The position numbers and the translations under genes were made by a program. Positions 50,486 to 62,160 of a stretch of DNA of 64,000 nt are shown here, one piece after another (positions within the stretch are counted from its first letter, which is position 1; every line of letters begins with the position of its first letter). The notes under the pieces were generated by a model that worked only from the letters and a program-made list of their open reading frames with translations, searched no databases and was not told where the DNA came from. The stretch comes from Epichloe hybrida (Eukaryota > Ascomycota > Sordariomycetes > Hypocreales > Clavicipitaceae): positions 4,030,001-4,094,000 of the forward strand of contig JAFEKR010000002.1 of the NCBI GenBank assembly GCA_019022495.1, read 5' to 3'.

Positions 50486-51147
50486 TTTATTATACGGAAA
50501 ATAATACCCTAAAAGACATAATACTAGCCTATAATCATAGGTAGTAATAATATCTGCTTACATTAGATAGGTTAATTAACTTAATAGTAGTAATTATAAT
50601 AATAGCTAAATTTATCTTTATAAATAGAGGTAATCTAGATTAAATAGTCTGTTAAATTAGAAGTGACTTTTTAGTTAAATTAGAGAATTTATCTTATTAA
50701 TTTATCTTTTTAGGGTAAATATAATTATTAGGGCAAGCATAATTATTAGCCATAATATAAGCTAGGAAAAACTCTAGTTTATGCGCAGTAAAGAGTCCAA
50801 AAGAAATCTAGCTATAGGCAGTCTTTTTATAGATTAAATAATCCCCTTATCTAGATAACTAATATCATTATCCCTTATTATGTTGTTTTAGTCTTGTGAT
50901 CCCCCTGTGCTTGCCATCGCGATCGCGCGTTTGTGGGTGCTTGTTACGATACGAAAATGTAATGTAAAGAGTGTGTCAAGGTTGTTCATTCAACTAGCTA
51001 GAGGTCAGAGCTATCATCTAATATAGGGGTTCTAGGTCACGTGCTAGCCACACATCCGAGGTCTTGTGGCATGGACAGGCCACATCCTATGATGACAGCC
51101 TACCTGTCAATTCTAGCACGTAACAGTGCTCGTCTTATGGCACACAG
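50486..51147. repeat. Right LTR of element X, with a solo LTR inside
   Basis: Matches 13,521-13,997. The match is interrupted at 50,942-51,125 by the solo LTR and resumes with CGTCTTATGGCACACA. This end is much less mutated than the left copy. Confidence 0.85.
50942..51125. repeat. Solo LTR with 5-bp TSD GTGCT
   Basis: The termini are TGTTACGATACG and GCACGTAACA. GTGCT lies directly on both sides (50,937-50,941 and 51,126-51,130). Hardly any RIP-type change is visible, so it is one of the younger insertions. It is the inverse of 46,351-46,536. Confidence 0.92.
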
Positions 51148-51619
51148 TGTCAATTGCACAAGTCATAGAGACTTGTACAATGCGTATTCTTTTGTTACCT
51201 CTATAGCGCAGATGGATTAGGCACATCACCCACATGGTAGCGCAGGCACCCGCGATTAGTCCATTAGGGCTAGACCATGACATTTAAACAAGTCTCCTAA
51301 GGTCATAGGTTCGAACTGGCTGCGTGCGCAAGCACTATAGGGCAGCCATAACGGGGTTCTTCCTAGGCTTACAAGGAAAAAGGGGTCCCTAGGGGATGCG
51401 CGGTATTGCTAGCTAAAGAGGGAGGTTACCTAGAGAAAGAGCCTATGTGATATTCTAGGCTTTGCCTAGACCTAGTAATATAGGTGTTAATTGCATAAGT
51501 CATAGAGACTTATATAATGCGTATTCTTTTGTTGCCTCTATGGCGCAGATGGATTAGGCATATCACCTACATGGTGGCGCAGGGACCTGCGATTAGTCCA
51601 TTAGGGCTAGACTATGACA
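51148..51619 (+). mobile_element. TRIM copy 2, right part (LTR end, interior, second LTR)
   Basis: Contains an A-box-like TAGCGCAGATGG at about 51,206-51,217 and again in the second LTR (TGGCGCAGATGG, about 51,541). A B-box-like GGTTCGAACTG lies near 51,310. The interior is 51,283-51,445 and ends in a purine-rich run before TGTGAT at 51,446. A plus-strand frame at 51,517-51,717 here is a shadow. Confidence 0.88.
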
Positions 51620-51624
51620 GAAAT

Positions 51625-51984
51625 ATTGTTTACCAATTTACGGCTAAACGATCCACTACTAGACTCACTTTTTTATATAGTATTTATCTTAGAATTTTAC
51701 TCTATAAGATTACGTAATCTATAGGATAATATCTTTAATTATAAGTTAGATATAAAAATAAACAAAACAATTACAAACAATTACAATTACATGAGTACAA
51801 TTGCCGAGATATAATGCCACAAAAGAGTACATCTATTTCTATGCAAATTCCTTGTACTAGAATGTACTACTCCTGTTACCTTGATTTCCTGTCTAATATC
51901 TAATCAGCTTAATCATTTTCAAGCTAATATCTGATTGGCTTAAATGCCCCCTACCATGTAAATTTGTAAAATAATTTAGGGGGT
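51625..51984. repeat. Right arms of the two foldback elements
   Basis: 51,681-51,805 is the inverse of 13,252-13,387. 51,957-51,984 is the inverse of 12,876-12,904. Between them (51,806-51,956) lies unassigned, weakly mutated sequence with AATATCTAATCAGCTTAATC and a diverged near-copy, AATATCTGATTGGCTTAA, about 35 bp further on. Confidence 0.65.
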
Positions 51985-54900
51985 GTGAAGTGGTACCAAA
52001 ATTGATAGGGATAATGATGGTTGTATTTCTTAAGTCTGTAATCTACCTAAGCCCTATATAATTATGATTAACTATTACGTAATCCATTCTCCACCCTAAT
52101 AGGCTAGCCTATTTTGAGATAGTGTTAACCATAACACTAAGAATCTTCTAAAATACTATAAGCTATTCTCCTTCTTAATTATTATTCTCTATTCCCTAAT
52201 AATTCTATGTCTCTTTCTCTAGATCCTAATTAGCTATGTCCTAGGTGTTTAGTCTTAGAGGTTATAGTCTTTCCTAGCGTAAGATATATATCTTTAGATT
52301 ATTAATATAAATCTTTTAACCTTACCCTTTACCTAAAGGTTTAATCTTATATAATACTAATAATAACTTTCTCTTAATTATTAAAAGCTTTCCCTAGGTC
52401 TTATAGAACTTCCCCTTTAACTTATTCTCTTTATTAATTTTCTCCTATATAAGATTGCCTACTTTAAACTATCATAGTAGCTTAGAAAAATCTCCCTTAT
52501 TATTTACTTTTTAAGTTTAAACTAATTCCTTTCTTTTCTCCCTTAAATTAAAGTGCTATAGATTTATTTCTTAAACTAAGATAGGATTATTCTCTAATTC
52601 TAATAAGTCTATCTTATCTTAATTATTACTAACTCCTATGTGTTTAGTAAATAGATTAAATCCTAACATTAATATTACTAGAGTTATCCCTACGCTTAAC
52701 ATAAATTAATTATTTAGAATAACCATAATGCTTAGAATAACCATAATGCTTAGAATAGCTTAGTTCTATAAATTAAGTGATACTCTATCCCTTTTAACTA
52801 CTTACTTTATTAATTATTGTTTTACTAGGTAAATATTCTATTTAGTAAGTCCTATAGAAAATAGATAAGAGATAGGTCTAAAAGTAACTATTATACTGTG
52901 TTTTCCTATGGTTAATTTAAAGTTTAGATTTTTAAAGTAAGATTCGTTATTATAGTAAATTTCTCTTAGCTAGCTAAAAATAGAGCTCTAGTTTCTATCC
53001 TATATCTAGGTAACTAAATCTCTAGTAGCTTTATTATAGGATTAACCTAACGCAAACCTTATTATATAGTTAATGGCAATTAGCATATATAAGTCTCTAT
53101 TTTAAGCCTTAGGAGTAATAAGTCTAAGGTAATCTATTGTAACTAATGCCTATGGTTCTAATATTATAATAGTTTTCGGAGCTAATCTTAGTAACCTAGT
53201 TCTAGTTTACTAGTAAACAAGACAAGATTAATAGTAAGACTTAATATCTTTTGCTCTATCTAGCTAAAAATACACCTTATAAAGCTTTTATATTATAATA
53301 GTTAGGCTAAAGTGCCTTACTATATTATAAGCTTATTAAAGTTTTAGCAGGACCTCTTTAGAGACTATGTATTTAGCTAAAGATTTATTAAGTTCTAAAT
53401 AATAAAGTTTTTAGTCTATAATTTAATATTTTAAGGCTTAATACTAAACTAGTTTTCGTTATTTAGTTAGGATTATATAAGGACTATAAATAATTAAAGT
53501 AAGAATCTCCCTATACTATTTAGAGTCTAACTATTCCTAAAGCTTAGTTCTAACTATCTCTAAAGTTTTATTATCTAATCTTTCTCCTTCTAGTATAATT
53601 ATTATATTTATTAAAATCATCACTAGTTATTCTCCTATAGCTAGGGACACGTTAACTCCTATTCTCCTCTTTACTTTATATAGATTAGATTTAAGTTTCT
53701 CTAGTAGTTATAATATCCTATTTGTAATCTTTATGATTTTTATTATATTAGGACAGTGTATATATTTCACATTTAACTCTTATAGAATATTTACTTATTA
53801 AGTAACCTTCCTATAAACCTTAGAGAGGTTTGCTATTAAATTAATAATCCCTTTATAGTCTGTGTACACCTTTAGTAAATAAGGTAAACTATTAACTAGC
53901 TATTACGTCTCTTTTAATCTAATAATAATAGCTAATATTTCTTTTTCTAGTATTATATAGTGTTTTTCCGCGTCCCCTAATCTATATAATATTTATATAA
54001 TAATTTAAACCTTCGCGAAATTTAAGTCTATAGCGCTTATACTAGGTTCTATGTCTTCTAGCTAGAATAAAACTCCTCTAGTTCCTATATCTAAAGTATT
54101 TATTACTAAATAAAACTATATCCCTAGCTAGGCCCTAAAAGTAGTATTTACTTAAATACTATAGTAAATCTAGAGTAAAGTATTTTAAGCTTCTAGTGTT
54201 TATTTAGGTTTTTCCTTTAGAACTTCTGCCTTCTAGACTAATAGCTTCCTAGATTTTATAACTTTCTAAACCTCTTAGAAAAAGACTTTCTTAATGGTTA
54301 ATACTAGATCTAATTTACTAGGGATAAACTTTCTTAAGAAGGGCATTAGGTAAATTAGAACTAAGTTTTTATTCTAAGTTTTTATTCTAAGTTTTTAGAG
54401 GCTACTATTAGAAGTGTCTCGCTAGGTTAGTAAATCTTTTATAATATTTCCTTACTAGTTTAATCTTTCTATCTTTAATAGAAAATCCTATATAGTTTAC
54501 CTTTAACATAAAGAGAGTTATCTTACGTTTACTTAGTCTAATTAGTGCCTAGGTAATTCTTAGGAAGTAGTGTGTCTATAAGAAGTTAAAGTGATTTTCC
54601 TATGTTTTAGAACCTAAGTAGTAATTATTTATATAAATAGAAAACAAGGTCTTAATGTCTTCTATATATCCTAATATTAATTTGCTTTTAGATTTATCTT
54701 TAAAGAATAAATACCTAAAGGTAGTATCTCTAAATCTAGCGTATATTCCTAGTAACCTAGTTAATCCTTATGCTATATTATTATAGTAATACATTCCGTT
54801 AGAGCCTAAGAAGGCTATCTTGTGTTTATTAGGTAAATAAATTCTAATTACCTAGAATCCATTTAAAGCATTTGCTTATAAGATTATTATTAACCTTTCG

Positions 54901-55379
54901 CAATGAATTAAATCTAAATTAGCTTCTATATTATAGCAAGAATAAGCTAATCTAACTGTCTTGCTATTTATGTTATAGTAATTATAAACCACTTAAAAAT
55001 CCTTTCTAGGCTTTAGGGCAAATATTATTAGGGCTACTTATTCTAAATCTCCATAGCAAATAATGCCTGCTTTCTCCATAGCTAGAAATACCTTCTTTAA
55101 AAACTTATAATGCATTCCTAAGTACTAATATTACTTTCTTTTCCTAGGCTAAGCGTTTGGAATTAAGGGAATGTAGTGTTATAAAAGGTTAGTTATATAA
55201 ATATCTTTAAGCTTCTTAATAAAGTAATCTCTAAATATATAACATAACCTTATAATTATTATCTATTATTTTACAGTCCTTATATAGTCCCTAAGTATAA
55301 TATTAGACTAATTGAACTAAGAAACTATAGTTTTAGACACTAAGTTTACTAATAGTTAATTTATATGTAAATTCCAGAA

Positions 55380-56030
55380 TCTTAAGGGGTACCCCTTAAT
55401 TTCCTAATTTCCTATATAAATATCTAATTTACCTAGTCTTACATTATCTTATATAGCTTTCTCCCTATTTACGTCGTGAACTAGTGCCTAACTTACAATA
55501 TTTAAGTGTATTACTAAGTCTATACTATAGTCCCCGCTATCTTTGGTTTCGCTAGTTAATTCCCTAATCTAGTTATTTATATAGTAATTTCTGATTTTTA
55601 AGGGGGAGGCCTTAATTTTCTCTTTTCCTATATAAATTAAGCGTAGGGGATGTACTAGAGTGTATATAGCGTAATACTATCCTTTTCTTATAACTAATCC
55701 CTCTTACTTATCTTACTAACTACGTAAATACTAGTTCTTATCCCTAGTTTCTCTTACTAAACCTCTAATTATTATATTTATATAGTAATTCTTATTCTTT
55801 AAGGGGTAGACCTTAATTTTTAGGTTTCCTATATAAATTAAGTTACTATTATGTCCTAGTGTGTTTACCTCTAGATCTTAAACCTTTAAAATGCCTAAGT
55901 CTAATGTATTACGTAACCTATGTCTAACTTCTCTAGGTAAGACTTAATTTTCATTATTTATATAGTAATTCTTACTTAGTAAGGGGGTACCCTTAATTTT
56001 TAATTTTCCTATATAAATTAAGACCTTGCT
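55380..56030 (-). repeat. ~185-190-bp repeats in Gypsy W coding sequence
   Basis: Four copies of a segment ending in TCCTATATAAATTAAG-type sequence occur near 55,395-55,430, 55,585-55,640, 55,775-55,840 and 55,955-56,025. On the minus strand each reads as IYIGKxKIKxxPLxxKNYYIN-like, so they were a repeated protein module upstream of RT. Confidence 0.7.
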
Positions 56031-56428
56031 ATATCTAGCAGTATTTACCTTATGTTTTTCCTAGTGTAGTATAGTACTACGCGTATCCCTTAGGATATTA
56101 AATAGGTTAAGATTATCTCCCCTATCTTAATCCTATTCTTTATCTATATTAATCTTAGTGCGTTTCTTATTTCTTCCCTTATTAGTTTTCTCCTTATCTA
56201 AGTCTTCTAAATTATCTCTTATTAAGTCTTCCTAGGATAATCCTAATTCCTTGCTATATTATACTTCTCCTATATCTTATTTAGAGTAATTATAACCTAT
56301 GTTTAAGGATAATTCCCTTTCCTATAATGCTTTGTGATATTTAATCTAACTCTAAGTAATTATCTAATAAGCTAATATAGGTTTTAGTTAAGGGATGCTA
56401 GTATAATAAGAGGTAAATGATTTAATTT

Positions 56429-56957
56429 TGTCATAGTCTAGCCCATAGGGCTAATCGCGGGTGCCTGCGCCACCATGTGGGTTTGACCCCAATTCCGTTG
56501 CGCTATAGAGGCAACAAAAGAATACGCATTGCATAAGTCCCTATAACTTGTGTAATTAACACCTATATTGCTAGGTCTAGGCAAAGCCTAGATCATCACA
56601 TAGGCCCTTTCCCTAGGTGATCTTCTTCTCATTGACCTCTTGTAAGCTAGCAATACCGCGCATCCCCTAGGGACCCTCTCTTCTATCCCTGTAAGCCTAG
56701 GAAGAACCCCGTTGTGGCTGCCCTATAGTGCACCTTTTGTACACGTAGCCGGTTCGAACCTATGACCTTAGGTGACTTGTGCAAATGTCATGGTCTAGCC
56801 CATAGGGCTAATCGCGGGTGCCTGCGCCACCATGTGGGTTTGACCCCAATTCCGTTGCGCCATAGAGGTAACAAAAGAATACGCATTGCACAAGTCCCTA
56901 TAACTTGTGCAATTGACACCTATATTGCTAGGTCTAGGCAAAGCCTAGATCATCACA
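56429..56957 (-). mobile_element. TRIM copy 1: complete mini-LTR element with TSD AATTT
   Basis: The 172-bp terminal direct repeats (56,429-56,600 and 56,786-56,957) flank a 185-bp interior. The ends are TGTCAT/ATCACA, and AATTT lies on both sides (56,424-56,428 and 56,958-56,962). Read on the minus strand, the LTR carries an A-box-like TGGCGCAACGG and several perfect stems (TTGCACAAGT with ACTTGTGCAA; GGTGCC with GGCACC; TAGCCC with GGGCTA). The interior has GGTTCGAACC and a purine run AGGGAAAGGG just before the second LTR. There is no coding capacity. A plus-strand frame at 56,762-56,971 is a by-product. RIP damage is slight. Confidence 0.92.
56601..56785 (-). promoter_or_regulatory. Possible Pol III B-box in the TRIM interior
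   Basis: GGTTCGAACC at about 56,751-56,760 is identical in form to the tRNA T-arm B-box (GGTTCGANNCC) and is kept as GGTTCGAACTG in TRIM copy 2. Together with the A-box-like motif in the LTR it resembles a tRNA-type promoter, although the spacing of over 100 bp is long. It could instead be part of a primer-binding site that covers the tRNA T-arm. Confidence 0.45.
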
Positions 56958-59900
56958 AATTTCTATCTTAGAGTTTAACTTAATAGCTATTCTATCTATA
57001 ATAACATTTTGCAGCGGTTTCTAGATAACTATAGTAGTAGTCTTTAATTCTAGTTTGCTAATAAGAACTTATTTGCTAGTTATTTTTGCTATGTTATCTA
57101 ATTCTAAACTATATAAACTATATAACTCTATTTCTATTTCACTTATAGTAATGTTATTCTTCCTATTAATATCCCCCTTAGTCTTCCTATCTTCCTAATA
57201 TACTCTTTATTTATGCTTTATTCTCTAAGTATTCTTCACTAGTGTTCCCTTAAAGCTTATTATTCTAATCTTATTTGCTAGCTATAGTAAATTAAGAAAA
57301 CGTAAATAATTACTAACTTTATTATTTATAATGCTTAGTTTTTTAACTCCTAGTTCTTAGCTTCTTCTATAATCTAGCTATTTAATCCCCTTAGGAGCTA
57401 TTTAACTTCCTCTAGAATTTCCTAGTTATCTTCTATAAACTCTATAATCTCCTCTAGATTTATCCTTTACAGTAGCTAAGCTCTTATATTAGATCTTTAG
57501 AATAAGTCTAAGCATAAATATATTAGTAAAGTTTAAGTTTTCCCTTTTATCCTAGTAATTATAATCTTTTCCTATCTATAATATTTAATAGTATTTACTC
57601 TTTATAGCTAAACTTTTCCTAATAATATATCCTATTCCTAAGCTAGCATTATATAATATTTTAATAATACTAGGATTTTACTTACTATAATCTAGAGGTA
57701 AGTATAGTAAGAAATCTGTTAATTTCTATTATTTACTATCTAAATAGATTGTTTTTCTTAAAGTTAAATAGTTAGAAGTCTATGTCTTTTTAGGTAGCTC
57801 TTACTTACTAATTTCACACTTAAGCCACTATTAAGCAAGGCTAAGTTATACTAGATGCCTTTAATATAGGCTATAATATATCCTAATATTATTAGAACCT
57901 TACTATCTAGCTAAGTAATATTATTTTATGTAATTATAGTATTTATTAAACCTAAAGACTTATAGACTAGTATATTAAGGTATACTGCTTCTTTATATAG
58001 TTCTATAAGATTAGAAACTATTAACTTTACCCTATTACTTTTTATTTTTTAATAGCATTATATTAAATAGCTTAGTTACTATTAGATAATTAGGGCTATC
58101 TAAAGAAGTTATAAAATACTAATAGACACTATAGTTTTACTTAACTATTTTCCTAGGTTAAATAGTAAGACTTTATATTCTTTAGTAGCTTAGATATTCT
58201 CTAAAGCTAATCTTTAATAAGGTTAGGGGTTTAAAGTAATATTACCTATTACTACTTCTCTTAGAGTAAGACTAGTAGTAGGTTTATAAGGGTTTACTAT
58301 AGTTTTCTTTAAATATAGTTATAGCGTAGGAAGTATTTATTAGAATTCCTTAGCACTTATCTCCTAGAGTAGTTAATATATACTTAGACCTAGATTACTC
58401 CTCTCTTACATAGTCTTATCTAATTTTAGAATTTCTTTAATTTATTACTATAATAGTTTGCCTAATATATTCTTAGGTTTAGTCCTTAATTTAATAATTC
58501 TCTTAGCTAGTTCTCTAGTAAATACTAGCTTATTTACCTTTTTCTTTCCCTTTAGTAGTGTTATAGTATTAACTTATCTTACTTTATTTTTCTCCTAGAT
58601 ATAGCTTAAGAAATAGTAGTTTAGGAGTAATACTATAAATAATTAGAGTTCTAAATTAAGAATATATCCTTTAGGTAGGATTAGTTAGTCTATTTCTATA
58701 GTGCTAATAAAATTAGTTTAGTTTAAGTTATCTAATTCTCTTTAGTAATCTCTTTTTATTTATAGCCCTTTATAAGCCTACTAGTCTTAGTGTCTATTAA
58801 AGTCTTTAGATAAGTATTTATCCTTCCTAGTGTAATTATAACCTATATATCCTTATTTACTATATAAGAAACACTAGAAGAAGTCTAGGTCTCTCTAGGG
58901 TTTATCTTAAGAATATATGCTAATATTATTTTCTAAAGGTTTTCCTAGAGATTAGGATCTATTATTTAAATTATATTTTAATTAATTATATTAACTAGCT
59001 ATTTATTAAATATTCTTAATAGCTTAAGCCTAGAATGCTTCTAGTTATCTCACTAGCTTTGCTATTTAGTTAGTAGCTTATTTCTCTCTTCTCTATTATT
59101 TTTCTATCTATTTTTAAAGAGGTTTTATCCTAGCTATTAAGACTTTATTTTCAGATAGTTATAATATCTTTTTAGAAGTGGATAACTAATAGTTATATAA
59201 GATAAGTTTTAGGTTAGATATTATTAAGTCCTTTAAGGCTATGCTATCTATTTACTTACTTAATATAAATAAATAGTCTAATACTCTCTCTTATAATTAA
59301 GCGTTTACTTCTTTATTTACTAGATAAGTAATAAAGTTAGTAAAGAGAACTTATTATATATTAGATTTTAATTTTAAAGCTAAACGCTTAGTTTATTAGA
59401 TATAAGTATTTAGTATCTTACTAGGTTCTTACATAAAACTATATACCTCTTACTAAGTGAAGATTTTAATAAATAAATTAGGGTTTTTAAACTTAGCTAG
59501 GAATTTTAAGGCTATTTATTCCTAAGTCCTATCTTTATATTCTAAGTCCTTATACTAGAGAGCTACTTTTCCTCACAGGCCCTAGATAAATATTAAACAC
59601 GTAAAGGTATTAATATATTCTTTTAGAGCTTAAGCTATTATAGCTATTATTTTGCAATATTTTAGATATTCCTTAGCTAGCCTATCTTTTAGTAAACTAG
59701 AGAAAGTGATTCCCTTACCTATAGTTAGGTTCATAGGGAAGAAAGGACTGCCTATATTAAGCGTTTATCTAGTTTCTCTAATTTTAATAGGTTCTTTAGA
59801 TTAGAGTAATAGAGAAAGGAAAAGTAGTAAGATTTTATTTACTAAATAAGGTGGTTTTAGAGGGTAAATAAGGCTAATAAGGCTAGGAATAAACTCTAAG

Positions 59901-61893
59901 GATCTTCTATTATCCTATTCTAAGTCTAAACTTAAGTCTAATTCTTTATAAGTCCTAGCGTTTAGTTTTACTAAAGCCTAATCTTATATAAAGTAATTAA
60001 GATAGAAAACAGGAGTTTAATAGTTTCCTAGGATAGATTAGTGTTAATAGGGTATGATTTTATTAATAATGTGTCTAATCCTTTAACTAAGATTAGATAG
60101 TGAAGTTAGGGTTTTTATTAAAAGAGCTTATAAACTTTATTATAATGAAGTTTTTAAGAAGATAGGAAAGTAAAACTTTATTATAATAAAGTTTTTAAGA
60201 AGATAGAAAAGTGTTTAAGGCTAAACTCAAATCATTACGCATAATTTATTACTTAGTGTCTGCCTAGCCTAAGAAGAAAAGAAAAAAAAAGAAGAGAAGA
60301 AAAACCTATTTTAGTCCCCCCTTAAGATAAAACCTTTCTACTCTTAACCTCCCTAACTCCTTCTTACTAAGTCTAAACCTTCCTAATCTAAGCAATCTCC
60401 TATTATTAAACACAGTGTATAGTACTCTATTTATATTATACTATCTAATTAAATAATCTAATAAGTAACTAAGTAAGGTTAAAAGTAAGTTAAAAGTAAG
60501 GGTATAGTCTATGCGCTATACCTCTAATTATAGTAGTATAATCTTACCTATAAACTAAGGTTTTTAATATTAAAAGCTACCTTAGCTAGTTCCTTAAAGC
60601 ATGAAGTTTAGTCTTTAGTTTACACTATATCTAGCGCGTCCCTTAGAATATCTATAGTTATAATACCACACAAACATTATTACTTCTTCTTATAGCCGTA
60701 ACTTCTAGTGAATATTCCTAGTAGGTTTTATAGCGTTTCCTATAAATAGTTTCCCTATTTTATAGTACTTTCTATAAGCTTCTTAAAGTTATAAGTTTAA
60801 GGTCTATATTATATTATATTTATTATAAGATATACTAGTTTTCTATTAACTAAGGGTTAAATTCTAGTATTACTAAGTATATAAATGCGTGTTCCTATAC
60901 CTAAGTTTTGTGGTTTAGCTTAAATTCTAAGGTTAAAAAATTCTCTAAGGTTATAACTAGTGTCCGCTGCTATCTATTTCCTATTTAAATATAGTATTAT
61001 AGCACCTATTTCGCTAAGTGTGTAAATATTAATTCCTAAGGTTAGATTCCTAGGCTTAAGTAAAGTTTATAGTATTCTTTAATTCCCTAAGTTTAAATAC
61101 CTTATTTACTAGTGTCTAGTCTATATTTAATCCACTAGTTTATAACTACCTAATTTAACTAAGGTTATAATTATTTACTATCTAGGCTACTAGCATTATA
61201 CTATACTAGCGCTATAGTGTTTTAGTAATTATTCTTTATACTTATTCCCTAGTGGTTATTTCTTATTTAAGTATCTAGCTTATTTATCCCCTATAATAGG
61301 TCTTTCCTATTCTCTATTATAATACTACTTCTTATAACTATTAGTCCTTATTATTTATCCTATCCTAAGCTACTATTTACTATCTTATTATAGGTATTCT
61401 AAGAACTTTCTCCTATAGTTATTTATAAGTTTTACATAGCCTTATAGTTCTATACCTATCTTATTAAGTCCTATAGTCCTTAATATTCTTACGTTATCTA
61501 ATAGTAGTGTTTTTTAACTATAGCTAGATAATCTTCTTAAGTATAGTAATAACTATAGCTATATTCTATTATTCTTCTATATTATTTCTAGCTATAGTTA
61601 TACTCTAATAAAGTTTATAACTCCTCTTACCTCTAGTTTAGTTTATAGTTCTTTAATTATTTAACTTAATAATCTCTTAGAAGTTATTTATTATGTGTTC
61701 TTAGGTATTAGATATTTAAGTCTAGTAATAATTTAAGCTAACCAAGGGCAATACAAGGTCCTAGTCTTATCACCGTAAAGTGGTACCAAAATTAATAGGG
61801 ATAATAATGGTTGTATTTCTCAAGTCTGTAATCTACCTAAGCCCCATATAATTATGATCAACTATTACGTAATCCATTCTCCACCCCAACAGG

Positions 61894-62160
61894 TGTTGTC
61901 ATAGCTTGCTTCGTAGGATTGTAAAACAAAGTAATAGCTAAGATTATCGCAGTTACTACTAGATAGATACTAGCTAGGGGCAGGTGCATAAAGGTTTTAA
62001 TCTTTAACCTAGCACTAATAATATATATTATCTTTAATAAATACCTTGCTCTATAAGCACGTGGCTATCTTATAGCTAGCTAGCCTCTCTGTTATTTATA
62101 TGGCCTGAAGGTTCTCCGAAGACCCGCTTTAATAAACATCCTATTTCTGACCTCTGCGCT
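61894..62160 (-). repeat. G1-family LTR at the edge of the RIP-affected block
   Basis: Begins TGTTGTCATAG inside the right LTR of Gypsy W and ends CTCTGCGCT. The other two copies continue with CCTAACA, so the last seven bases are missing and balanced-composition DNA starts immediately. Confidence 0.88.

Larger units (their letters stand above)
13521..51147. mobile_element. Element X: unclassified LTR-type element, heavily nested into
   Basis: Direct terminal repeats of about 475 bp lie at 13,521-13,997 and 50,486-51,147 (the second carries a 184-bp solo LTR). They sit within TRIM copy 2, whose sequence GTGT is present on both sides, implying a 4-bp duplication, or 5 bp if GGTGT/AGTGT is a RIP difference. 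The ends are approximately TTTGTCATGC and GGCACACA. X's own interior is what remains after removing insertions: 13,998-14,023, 30,943-33,502, 45,355-46,350, 46,537-47,468 and 49,453-50,485. I did not identify RT or integrase in it, so the class is unknown. Confidence 0.7.
13479..51619 (+). mobile_element. TRIM copy 2, split by element X
   Basis: This is a mini-retroelement with terminal repeats TGTGAT...ATGACA. The first LTR is split between 13,479-13,520 and about 51,148-51,282. The internal part is 51,283-51,445 and the second LTR is 51,446-51,619. The outer flanks are GAAAT on both sides (13,474-13,478 and 51,620-51,624), a 5-bp TSD. Its sequence matches TRIM copy 1 at 56,429-56,957 in opposite orientation. 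There is no protein-coding content. Everything from about 13,521 to 51,147 is later insertion. Confidence 0.9.
51984..61893 (-). mobile_element. Gypsy W: minus-strand Ty3/Gypsy with short LTRs
   Basis: LTRs: 51,984-52,136 (TGTGAAGTGG to CATAACA, 153 bp) and 61,774-61,893, whose end is cut off by a G1 LTR. Minus-strand RT lies at about 55,170-54,600: a DLE-ALIIFALKPRKDF-type segment near 55,070-55,000, AYSCYNIEANLDLI near 54,930, GYIEDIKTLFS at about 54,645-54,680 (Asp to Glu/Asn-type damage in the active site) and a following FMLKVNYIGFSIKDRKIKL segment. Integrase should lie at about 53,900-52,300, and gag plus other N-terminal sequence at 59,000-61,700; I called these by order only. TRIM copy 1 is inserted at 56,429. 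The element is heavily RIP-mutated. Confidence 0.8.

Noticed and set aside
51517..51717. 66-codon plus-strand frame
   Set aside because: It crosses the TRIM LTR end, the TSD and the foldback arm, so it cannot be an ancestral gene.
56745..56775. Possible tRNA gene from GGTTCGAACC
   Set aside because: The T-arm-like motif is present, but no acceptor stem, D-arm or anticodon arm can be folded around it. It is part of the TRIM.
56762..56971. 69-codon plus-strand frame
   Set aside because: It lies across the TRIM interior, its LTR and the flanking target duplication, and is non-coding in the other TRIM copy.
1..62160. Whole block as one giant element with G1 LTRs at both ends
   Set aside because: The right G1 LTR is inserted inside a Gypsy W LTR and the left one adjoins an unrelated interior, so the two do not bound a single element.
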